Assembly: GCF_030272615.1 (NCBI RefSeq)
Contig: NC_081415.1
Span: 375,861,392-375,925,391, forward strand
Source of the DNA: Cryptomeria japonica
Taxonomy: Eukaryota; Streptophyta; Pinopsida; Cupressales; Cupressaceae
Direction: 5' to 3'
DNA length: 64,000 nt
Shown: in pieces, positions 53,623 through 62,480 of the stretch
Layout: every line of letters starts with the position of its first letter
Numbering within the stretch: the first letter of the stretch is position 1
Notes under the pieces: model-generated
The model's input: the letters and a program-made list of their open reading frames with translations, nothing else
Told to the model about the DNA's origin: nothing
Database searches by the model: none
Made by a program: the position numbers and the translations under genes

Positions 53623-54407
53623 TGTTTATGGTGAAAATGGATAACAATAATAACAATATTGAAAGACTAAATGAATTCAACCACCAAACCCTAGCCTAAC
53701 AATGAACAAAGATCCACCATAACATATGAAGATAACCTAAAACAATGCAAAATAACTCAAAATCATAAAGATTATACCCTCACATGTCCAATAGGGTTTT
53801 GATCTCCATTCTTCCTATCTCCATTGATCTTGTTTGATATGCTTGCTCTCAGATTTTTGTATGCACAAGAGCTCAATAAAGAACGGAATGTGGTTGCAAG
53901 TGGAATTGTAGTGTAGCCAAGTACTCCAAAATCAGTCATTAAGATGTGTCATTAGGGTTTGACAATGAAGAAAGCATCTCCTTAAATAGAAGACACAATA
54001 TGAAATGGAGGGTTAAGATTGAGAGGTGTAAAAAGAGAGGTCGGCTAGGATTAGAGGGTAGGTAGAGGAAATAATAAAATAATGAAAGGGGTAGGTAGTG
54101 TAGGAATTAAGAGATGAATGACATGTGTCATGGGTAGAAAAAGCTAATGAATTAATTAAATAAATAAAGATTTATTTAATTAATAGAAGAAGTAGGACAA
54201 TTAAATAAATAAAATATTTATTTAATTTAGGAAAGGGATAATTTAAATAAATAAATGTATTTATTTAAATGAGAAATAAGGCTAGAAGAGGATAAATGAA
54301 TTAATTAAATAAATAAAGATTTATTTAATTAATAGAAGAATTAAGCTTAGATAATTAAATAAATAAAATATTTATTTAATTAGACATGACAATTTTAGGT
54401 GTCTACA
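53623..54407 (-). repeat. 5' LTR of the Tat-like element
   Basis: 785 bp, identical in length to 38197-38981 and different at one base by eye. It contains the same AT-only hairpins near 54150-54380. Confidence 0.96.
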
Positions 54408-54800
54408 CCACCTTTGGATAATCTCTTGCCTGTATATAGATTCATGATTCAAGAAGAGATAGATGTTGAAGATCCATCACAAGAAAGGATAATGCAGTTA
54501 GTAGAACTTGATGAAGTTAGGGCAGAAGCTCAAAAGCAGAATGTTAGGATTCAAAATCAAATGAAGAAGTTGTATGACAAGAGGACATCAAATAGAAAAT
54601 TTTGTGTAGGTGATTGGGTTTTAATGTGGAATGCCAGGAGTCAAGACAAAGGCAAGCATGGTAAATTTGAAGCCTTATGGATCGGCCCATATGTGATCAT
54701 AGATAAAAAAGGGGAGGATTCTTATTTGCTTCAAAACGCAACAGGGGAGGTCCAAGAATTGCCAGTACATGGGAAATTCTTAAAGAACTTCTTTTTCTGA
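54408..54800 (+). CDS. Integrase C-terminus of the outer gypsy element
   Basis: This continues the pol interrupted at 38196. The frame reads LDNLLPVYRFMIQEEIDVED, then a basic helix (EVRAEAQKQNVRIQNQMKKL) and the SH3-like tail (VGDWVLMWNARSQDKGKHGK, GPYVIIDKKGEDSYLLQN), ending in TGA at 54798-54800. After subtracting the 5-bp duplication, the frame joins that of 34028-38196 with no stop. An ATG-like start in the LTR at 54399 is artificial. Confidence 0.9.
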   Translation, partial: PPLDNLLPVYRFMIQEEIDVEDPSQERIMQLVELDEVRAEAQKQNVRIQNQMKKLYDKRTSNRKFCVGDWVLMWNARSQDKGKHGKFEALWIGPYVIIDKKGEDSYLLQNATGEVQELPVHGKFLKNFFF

Positions 54801-55849
54801 ACATACTATATCACATGTACTGTAGATTAGGATCCATTTCCATTGTAAATACCATCATATATCTGCGCTAACTAGAGATTCAGAATTCTTGAAGACATAT
54901 TCAATATGCCTTCATCCTCAGTCAGAGCCGCTGTTGAACACTATATTTAAAAAATATATATATATATAAAAAAATATATACTTCCATAGGCGTAAAGACT
55001 AAAGGATTTTTCGGCCAGCAAATTGTGTCGGGCATTTTGAAAGAAGTTTCATCGAAAGGGTATTTTCATCAAAATAAAGTGTGTAAAGTACCAAGCAGAA
55101 GTATTTCGGCAAAAAGTCACCTTCGATGAATATAAAAAATCACTCATCGATACTCCAAGTTTCATCGAAAAGGTAAAAAACAAAAGGCAAAAAGGCAAAA
55201 AGTAATTTCGAAGGAATATCATTACCGAAGAAACTCATAAAGCATTCATCGAAATGCAAGTTTTCATCGATGACATAATGTCGAGCAAAAACAAAGGTGT
55301 TTCATCGATAAAGGAGGATATCGATGAAAAAGGAATGTCGATGAACATACATGAGTCTTCACCGAAGAAAGGAACGCATTGAAAGAATGATTTCGATGAA
55401 ACATGCGAGTGACTTATCGAAAAGGAGGTCTATCGATGAGTCTTGAAAGTGGCTTCTTGACATGGGCTATTCATCGAAAGAATAGTATCGAAGAGAATGG
55501 GCTTTCGATGAAAGATTTAAACACTCGGCCGAAGACAAGGGTTTCATCGATAACTTGAAATATGATCACTTTGATCGAACTGTACTTCCCGCGAAAGAGT
55601 TAAAGGCCCAAGTGAAGAATGTCACATCTGCAATTAAGTTTAAACACTTGAGTAGCCGTTGTAGACGCAGAACATTAACTGTGCACAAGTTGCCCATACG
55701 ATTACAGTTGAACTGATTGAATTTTCATAAAAACCAGATCAATGCTAAAAGACTGAAAATTGCGAAGAACTTGTGGAAACTTGCGAGCGACAGTCAGAAG
55801 AGCTGGACGTTTCTCCAAGTAAGTGTTGTCTCTCGTATTTGCTGTAATC
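54801..55849 (+). other. Spacer of the outer element with a TCATCGA-rich field
   Basis: Between pol and the next ORF. From about 55040 to 55560 the words TCATCGA and TCGATGA, some joined as TCATCGATGA, occur about 17 times on either strand without a fixed period. A possible splice donor (CCAAGTAAGTG) lies at 55815-55825, just before the ORF. Confidence 0.65.
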
Positions 55850-57811
55850 ATGGAACTTTCGTCTTCTTCTTCTAAAAAGAGTAGGAAAGGAAAAGAGCTA
55901 AACCCTGAAGAGAAGCCCAAAAGACAAAAGAAGGAAGGGAGAGCTCTGACTCAGGATTTGTTAGACCAGTGTCCCTCATCTAGTGTAAGGTCCAAAAAGA
56001 TCAAAAGTGAAGAAGAAGGATTGGAGGATAGATTTGAAAATCTAGGAGACATTTGGACTGAAATCAGAGGACATGAGTTATTCTTATTTAGTTACAAAAG
56101 AAGGGATGCTCCTGAACCCATAAGTAATCTATGGAAGAAGAACTTAGGCAAATTGGTAGTCCCGAACATGTTTGTAGATGTAGAATTAATGAAAACTCTG
56201 GTAGATTGTTATAACCCGAGGACCAAAACCATATGTGATTACAGAGGGAATCCATTAGTGGTGATTAATAAACAAACTATTGATATGGTGTTTGATTTAG
56301 ACTGGGAGATGGAGGAGAGTATCGATATGAAGAAACGTTCACAAGAATTCTTTAGTTTGGAAAACATCTACAGGACTTGGAGACTACCTATTCACAGGCC
56401 AAATGTGGGTGGGTCATTTGTTCCGTTCAGCAAAGATGACAAGGTGCCGTTTGATGTCAACCACTTCCATCCATATTTCAAATATACATATTATGCTGCA
56501 GCCCAAGTACTAGGCCTAGAGGCTCATCCACTCATGGATATTGGGGTTATGGTTCTGTGTGCTGACTTACAGTCGAAAGACCCTAGGTCATTTGATTTTG
56601 CCACTTATGTTGCAGATGCCTTAAATCATGGGTTGGAAAAATTGAAAGGGGACCTTGTGAATATTCATTTTTCATTATACTCCTTGTTAATGCATATCAT
56701 TCTTTATTGTGGACAAGAGATTAACTTCTGGTCAGATGATTTCTGCATTAGATCTTACGACAAGAATGGTCTGAAGAAACCAGTTCAGTTATGGGTTTCT
56801 GCATGGGACCAGAGGTTCATGAACAACCAGTACTGGCACTTTCAAGAATATTTTGTGAAACCCCTTAGTGCAGCTTTTGGGCAACACAGGGATTACACTT
56901 TGTCCCCTGAAATCAAGAGATTCCTCAGACCAAAGGACTTCTCTCCAGAGTCACAGATTGATCATAATTGGGGTGATTGGTATTGCCATGATAATCACAC
57001 AGAAATTAGGATATTTGGATATGAAGGGAAACCCCACATGCTTCCAATTACAGTGCCAAACAGGGTGGCTAGCCTGGAGATCATAAGACAATTGTCTATT
57101 GTCAGTGCTAAACACTTAACAGATTTTGGTAAACAATCCATCATTCCAGGTTTATTGGTTTTCTCTGATTTCATTGTTAAAAGTTCAAAAAGTTATCATT
57201 TACTGCAGAACAAGTTAGACTACTATGGCATGACTCTGGGTGAGCCTAGAGAGATCTTTGATCTTGAAGGATATATAAGAGCTGCTAGAGCATCACAAAA
57301 ACTCAAAGCTGGAATACATGTGGCCAAAATGCCAGATGACCTGATTAAGAATCTTGAAAGAGAAGAGGCCAAAGCTTTGAGAGAAAAGAGTGAGTTAGTT
57401 TGGGAGGCCTACAAATGGAAAAGGGCAAGGGGAATGATAGATGGAGATCTAATTGGAAATCTCCAAGATCCTTTGGAAGTGGCTAAAAGGCTGCTTCAAC
57501 ATGAAGCAGAGATCATGCATAGAGTGCCCTCGCAATTCCTTCATTTCATTAATACTGAGAAGGATAGTCAACCCTTAGCTCACATGTCACCAAAATCGAC
57601 TGCTAGTAGTATCCCTGCTGATTCTCCTAGAGAAGATTATCCTCCTGGTTTCGAAGCAGAAATGAATATGGACACTGGTGAAATCAATATTAAGGATGTC
57701 GTCGATATAAGGATGACTAAACATGAAGATTTTGTTGCTGATGATGGATTCGCCTCTTCTAGGGAATTCCTCTCATTTTTATACCAATACAAAGGAGCTC
57801 ATGTAAAATGA
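55850..57811 (+). CDS. Unrecognised 653-residue protein, outer element tail ORF 1
   Basis: I choose the ATG at 55850 (MELSSSSSKKSRKGKELNPE); the frame itself opens at 55823 with no ATG earlier. The N-terminus is basic and Ser/Lys-rich, like a nuclear signal. The middle is a folded, aromatic-rich domain. One part (LMKTLVDCYNPRTKTICDYR, then GNPLVVINKQTIDMVFDLDW) vaguely follows the spacing of plant mobile domains (D-x-x-T-x-T ... G ... T-x-x-x-V). That is a weak analogy, not a call. Near 57640 PREDYPPGFEAEM resembles the IPPGFESHEARS piece in the outer gag. It has no stops, lies on the same strand as pol between integrase and the expected 3' LTR, and is followed after 3 bases by the next ORF. 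Confidence 0.8.
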   Translation: MELSSSSSKKSRKGKELNPEEKPKRQKKEGRALTQDLLDQCPSSSVRSKKIKSEEEGLEDRFENLGDIWTEIRGHELFLFSYKRRDAPEPISNLWKKNLGKLVVPNMFVDVELMKTLVDCYNPRTKTICDYRGNPLVVINKQTIDMVFDLDWEMEESIDMKKRSQEFFSLENIYRTWRLPIHRPNVGGSFVPFSKDDKVPFDVNHFHPYFKYTYYAAAQVLGLEAHPLMDIGVMVLCADLQSKDPRSFDFATYVADALNHGLEKLKGDLVNIHFSLYSLLMHIILYCGQEINFWSDDFCIRSYDKNGLKKPVQLWVSAWDQRFMNNQYWHFQEYFVKPLSAAFGQHRDYTLSPEIKRFLRPKDFSPESQIDHNWGDWYCHDNHTEIRIFGYEGKPHMLPITVPNRVASLEIIRQLSIVSAKHLTDFGKQSIIPGLLVFSDFIVKSSKSYHLLQNKLDYYGMTLGEPREIFDLEGYIRAARASQKLKAGIHVAKMPDDLIKNLEREEAKALREKSELVWEAYKWKRARGMIDGDLIGNLQDPLEVAKRLLQHEAEIMHRVPSQFLHFINTEKDSQPLAHMSPKSTASSIPADSPREDYPPGFEAEMNMDTGEINIKDVVDIRMTKHEDFVADDGFASSREFLSFLYQYKGAHVK

Positions 57812-57814
57812 AGC

Positions 57815-58774
57815 ATGGCTGGGAGACCAGAGGAAGAACAGATGAAGAAATTGCAGGATGAGATTGATGTCCTCATGAAAGATATGACTCCTGAGAGAGG
57901 GAGGAAATTACTAAAAGAGGCCGGTGTAATCATCTTTTCTGGTTGGGATATAAACTCAGCACTTTTATTCGACGGGTTCTTGAAAAAACAAGACTTGAAT
58001 CAACAGGTGTTGCCTCAAGAGATAGATAAATTGTTCCTAGGCTCTGGATATGATCCAGACAAGAAAGCTCTCCTACAATGGGCATTATATCCAAAGGGGA
58101 AGACGCCTATCATTGTAGACATTGAAGAAACCTTTGGACACCTCATGGTTCATCAGGTTGGAAAAACTGACCCTAGGGTCACTGCTAAACTCAACTTGGA
58201 TGTTGCTAGATTGAACCTGGACCAGACAGAATTTTTGGTCAGAGAGAACGTCACATATAAGGGGTTGTATGAAAAGTCTAAAGAGGAGAATCAAAAGTTG
58301 CAAGCAAAAATATTGCAACTAGAGACAGGGACTCCTATAAGCGAGTACACCTCATACCCCACGGGACGTAGCTTGGACGATGTCTCTGATGCTCTGTACT
58401 GGAAATATCAAGCAGAAAAGGCCAATAAATGCGCAGAAGGTATCCAACAAAGGATGGACAAACTGGTCAACGATATCATAGGACATCGGTTTAACACCAT
58501 GCTCTTGCAGGTTGAACCATATTGGAAAGTATATAGTGGAACAATAAAGGCGTTAACAGAGCATGAGAGATTAAAAGCACGACTGCATGAAGTACTGAAT
58601 AATGTAGATGCCATGACACCAGAGGAAAAAACTGAGGGGACTGCGTATATGGAGAATCATGTTAAACTTGAAGATACGCTGAGAAGAGATCTGAAGGAAT
58701 TGGATGATGAGAAACCTGTTGGAATGCCCTCTGTTTACAAAGAAGGAGAAGTGATATCCCTGGAAGACTTGTGA
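57815..58774 (+). CDS. Unrecognised 319-residue coiled-coil protein, outer element tail ORF 2
   Basis: Starts MAGRPEEEQMKKLQDEIDVL three bases after the stop of the previous ORF (TGA AGC ATG). Lys/Glu-rich helices at about 140-165 and 205-285, with ENVTYKGLYEKSKEENQKLQ and HERLKARLHEVLNNVDAMTP, suggest a coiled coil. No catalytic motif is evident. Intact and on the same strand as pol. It could be a structural partner of the preceding protein; this is inferred from position only. Confidence 0.78.
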   Translation: MAGRPEEEQMKKLQDEIDVLMKDMTPERGRKLLKEAGVIIFSGWDINSALLFDGFLKKQDLNQQVLPQEIDKLFLGSGYDPDKKALLQWALYPKGKTPIIVDIEETFGHLMVHQVGKTDPRVTAKLNLDVARLNLDQTEFLVRENVTYKGLYEKSKEENQKLQAKILQLETGTPISEYTSYPTGRSLDDVSDALYWKYQAEKANKCAEGIQQRMDKLVNDIIGHRFNTMLLQVEPYWKVYSGTIKALTEHERLKARLHEVLNNVDAMTPEEKTEGTAYMENHVKLEDTLRRDLKELDDEKPVGMPSVYKEGEVISLEDL

Positions 58775-59100
58775 AAAGAGCTCATCAGCGTCAAGGATTG
58801 GGGCCTTGTCAGAAATAGATCGAAGTAAGGATATGGCCCCTACTGTCAACCAGATGATATTCAAGTATCTGTCGCAGGGAGATGAATTGAAGAAACAGAG
58901 TGCTCGAATCAAAACCTTCAAGAACGATGACTACATTCATCATTTAGGACTTCTAAATCTCTTTTTGCTTAAGTTTGTTAGAAACACTCAAACTAATGAT
59001 TAGTGTTTCGAAAAGTCGTGTCTCTTCATGAAAAGCCTTCATCCTCATATATATATGAGAATGATTTTTGTAATGTAAGGGAGGAATTAAGGTCAAGATA
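58775..59100 (+). other. Probable 3' untranslated part of the outer element
   Basis: No coding signal; a small frame at 58806-59003 looks like chance. A palindromic CATATATATATG lies near 59047 and a purine-rich AAGGGAGGAATTAAGG near 59077, which may be a polypurine tract. A 3' LTR could start at TGTCTAACAGCC (near 59106), but its 5' partner is missing so this cannot be tested here. Confidence 0.35.
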
Positions 59101-60636
59101 TCGATGTCTAACAGCCTGTAAGTCTTCTATATACGAACCATAATGGAATACAAATTCTGATAAATTATTTCTCTGCATATGTGTTACGGATCATTTCATT
59201 TTCTTTTGGCAATCGTCTGTGATATTGTCTGATAGGATAAGGTTATTCATGTTCTTGAGATCAAATCCATGCTTTGTATCATAATATTGAAACAAAAGTT
59301 TTGCTTGCGGATTGTAATTGTTCCTTGCGGAGCTTAATTGACTAGTCCCTTAAGGGTAGGGTTAAATTCACTCAATCAACATATGATATAAGCATTTATT
59401 TGGTTTCAAAAGAAATAATAACTGACAGGTTCATAAAGGGATGAATTAAAAAATTGTCTCACAGGTTCGCACCATAAGTCCTGAAGAAAAGTGCAATGAC
59501 TCTGTAGCCCTAACAACGAAGAAGGCACTGGCTAATTACAGATTACACTCATTGATTTATTCATCATTGATTATTTTAACAGCAATAGAAGTAATTAAGA
59601 AACATAAAACAAATAATTATTACAACAACAATCTTGAATTCATCTGCTATATCTCCATTCAAGGAACTTATGCCATTTCAAGATCAGGAGATATCAGATT
59701 AGGATAATAAATCTGCTATAAAAAGCACTGGTTATTGAAGACATTCAGTGAATAGGTATACCCGCCTAGGTCCTGCAGAGCCTGAAGTGAGAGAGTAAAA
59801 TTTGAATCAATTTGCTCTATATGTTGGCCAAGTCAGTTGGAGGGTTTAACCATAGGAGTTGGCATTTCCTTAGAACCTATCCAATCGGTTGATTTGAGAC
59901 CCAATAGGCGGTATTTTTGTGATGAGTTATGATTGTTTGACCAGATACACTGCACCTAGGAAATTGTGTTATGATTTTTAAAGGCCGACATGAAATCTAT
60001 ATGTCTATATATTGACATCACAATTAATTATTTTGTATGAGTGAACGAGATATGTTATGTGTGAAGGCATAGTTCTTAAGTCGCAAAGTATGTTGGTAAA
60101 GAAGTGTTGAGTGCGCAAAAGAGGATCTATACAAGCAAGTTGTGCTAACTAGATCACACCACTTGCTGTTTTCTAATCACTGCAACAGTCAAATCCCCTA
60201 ATCGGGTAAGCTCTAACAAGCTTCTCTGTTCAAATCCTCTAACTAGGTGATCCACTAGTTTGGATTTAGAAATCCTCCACTGAGGTTACTCTTTACAGGG
60301 TACTAGCTTTTACAGGGTATAGCTTTTAACTATGCATTGGGATCTTTAACAGGATTCGCTCCTAGTAGAGCACTTTGTAGACCTTAACCGGTCAATTATC
60401 TATTACTGCAAATAGTTAACTTGTGAGTTCCATCTCACCGTGGTTTTTACCTATTTGGGTTTTCCACGTATAAACACTTGTGTTATGGTGGATGTTTTAC
60501 TTATTGTGGATGTTGTTATATCATTTTGGATTACATGCATATTGTTTAACAAACTTGTTAAGTGTATCTACCGGTCAGTGTTTAAAGTAGTATTGTTTTT
60601 GGTGTCACTGATTCATCCCCCCTCTCAGTGCTTTAC
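59100..60636 (+). other. Probable LTR region(s), boundaries unclear
   Basis: The right end is a copia 5' LTR end: TTCATCCCCCCTCTCAGTGC then TTTACA, just before an initiator-Met primer site. The left end of this LTR and any remaining LTR of the outer gypsy element cannot be separated by eye. The word ACCGGTCA occurs near 60385 and 60571. Confidence 0.5.
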
Positions 60637-60648
60637 AAGTCCATCAAT

Positions 60649-60660
60649 TGGTATCAGAGC
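60649..60660 (+). promoter_or_regulatory. Initiator-Met primer binding site of a copia element
   Basis: TGGTATCAGAGC, complementary to the plant initiator methionine tRNA 3' end, 13 bases after the presumed LTR end TTTACA. It places a copia element on the plus strand starting before 60.6 kb. Confidence 0.88.
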
Positions 60661-60708
60661 CTAACTTGTTTAAAGCCTAATCACTTGGAAGGAAACCCTA
60701 AAGCTACC

Positions 60709-61990
60709 ATGGGGGATATGAGCTACTTTGAGATGGATAAAGAGCTTGAGGCTAGTAGGAATGAGCTTGAAACCCTAAGGGTCAAACTAAAAGCTTCTTA
60801 AGTCAAGAGGAGAGAGCTAACTAAACAACTGTTAGAAATATCTGATAATAGTTCTTTAGATGAGGCCAATATTGATGCTTTAGCTGAAGAAGTTGAAAAA
60901 CTAAACAGTCAAAAGATAAATCTGAGGAGAGAGCTAGAAGGTCTTACTATCTGCATGAGTCAAGAACTGGAAGCCAGGAGAACTATTGAAGATCTCATCA
61001 AGCAAAGAGATCATGAGATTGCCAAGATCAAGCGAGAAGATGCTACCTTGCATGAGCATTTGAATGTAGAGAGAGAAGAAAAAGAGAACTTGCAGCTAGA
61101 TCTTGAATTAGCATCATCTCTGAGAGAGAACCTATCAAAACATAATGAAGATCTCACAAGACATCTCATTGAAGCAAATGGGAAATTGAAAAAGTTCAAC
61201 ATAAGTTCTACCCTGCTAGAAGAGAAAAGTCAATCACAAAGGATGAATGGTGATACTTCTGGACTTGGTTTTCACACATCTGAAAAAGGAGAATCCTCTG
61301 GTACCAAGATCAACACTCATAAGAACAAATCTGCTCCTAAGGCAAAAAATCCTACCCGTAAGAAGGTCTTTAAACCTGTTTGTTTTGTTTGCCATAAACC
61401 AGGTCACATTGCAAATGTTTGTAGAAACAAACCTAATGGAAATACAAGCTACAATACTAATGCTAGGTATGTGTCCAAGAAATTTGAAGGTCATTGCTTC
61501 ACATGCAAAATGTATGGACATAAATCAGTTGAATGCAGATATGGAGCAAATAATCTAGTACCACATATGCATCCAAGACCAAATGACAACTTGATGAGAA
61601 ATTATGATAACTGGGGTAACATAAACTAGCAAAGAGCCTACGACAACCGGTTTATTCCATTTGAGATGGAAAAGGTAACAAATGTCATTTGCACCACCTG
61701 TAACAAATTTGGTCATGTGGCTAAGGAGAAATGGGAGAGGTAATGCAGGATCTTGGAGATCATCTGGTATGACCTGCTATCATTGTCATAAACTGGGACA
61801 CATGGAATAATTTGGTAGATCCAGAAATAGCAAACTGGTTAACCCTTCTAAAGATTAGAAAGGCAAGCAAAAGGTCACTATTGAAGAAACCAGAGAAGAA
61901 ATGAATCGAATATGGAAGAAGAAGAGTGATGACTCACCTGGAGAAGAAACTAATCCCTTACCAAGTGTGGAGAATCCTACACCGGTGAAT
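60709..61990 (+). pseudogene. Copia gag relic with four zinc-knuckle positions
   Basis: ATG at 60709 (MGDMSYFEMDKELEASRNEL) begins a Glu/Lys-rich coiled coil of about 150 residues. TAA at 60799-60801 and TAG at 61627-61629 interrupt a frame otherwise open. The first two knuckles are intact: CFVCHKPGHIANVC near 61381 and CFTCKMYGHKSVEC near 61498. Two more have lost their last cysteine (CTTCNKFGHVAKEKW near 61690; CYHCHKLGHME-stop near 61780). Several knuckles after a coiled coil fit SIRE-like copia elements. The family would then have a pol; none is visible before the window ends. Confidence 0.7.
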
Positions 61991-62035
61991 TAAGCCTTTT
62001 CAATATGGCTAAGGGGAGTATAACGGTAAACCCAC

Positions 62036-62480
62036 CTCTGGACCCCTTGAAATGAATGAGTGGTAAGAGAATTTGTATGCATGAAATTTTGATAACTTTT
62101 TTGTCAATCAGTTATCAACCGGTTTTACATCTTTCAATAGTTTAAGCAGTGTAATTAGGGTTTGTAACCCTAACGGGCAAGTATTTAATGTAGTAGGTAA
62201 AAAGGATAAAAGAGAGTTTTCACTTTGTTATTTTTACCCTAACGCATACGAGAAAGATTTTTTGAGCGCTTGCAGAGCTAAGAAATGATTGTTAGCTGAT
62301 TTTAGTTGAAGTTGTATCATGATTTGAGTGATCAAGTTGATTTGAAGGTTGGTGAAGAGTGAACTGGTGTGCACTTGAGTATTCAACTGGTAAACGAGGC
62401 AACGTGTGTGAAATAAGTTATTTCTTTGAAAATATCCTGCTTCGAATCTAGTTTATCTGGAAAGGCATCGTCTTCTAAAC
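62036..62480. other. Non-coding stretch after the gag relic
   Basis: It follows GGCTAAGGGGAG (near 62009), a purine-rich word like those before copia 3' ends. No open frame of note. The text CCCTAACGCATACGAGAAAG near 62237 resembles a leader. I see no clear LTR edge. Confidence 0.4.

Larger units (their letters stand above)
38197..54407 (-). mobile_element. Young 16.2-kb Tat-like Ty3/gypsy element
   Basis: Two 785-bp LTRs, a primer site, a polypurine tract, a leader of about 2.2 kb, gag-pro-pol in Tat order (gag, protease, G-patch region, RT, RNase H, extra RNase H, integrase), and a 4.9-kb region between integrase and the 3' LTR that carries an antisense gene. The LTRs differ at one base that I can find (G at about 38314, A at about 53740), so the insertion is recent. 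It lies inside the integrase codons of the outer gypsy element, in the opposite orientation. Pol is nonetheless split by a frameshift and an amber codon. Confidence 0.95.

Noticed and set aside
54399-54450. An apparent start codon in the right LTR that would make the integrase tail an independent gene
   Set aside because: The frame is the continuation of the outer pol interrupted at 38196; the start lies in LTR sequence of the inserted element.
55850-57811. Calling the 653-residue ORF a plant mobile domain protein
   Set aside because: The similarity to the domain is limited to spacing of a few residues. The antisense gene at 40 kb matches far better, so this one is left unassigned.
60440-60664. 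A 74-codon frame before the copia primer site
   Set aside because: It lies in the LTR and runs into the primer site; no domain.
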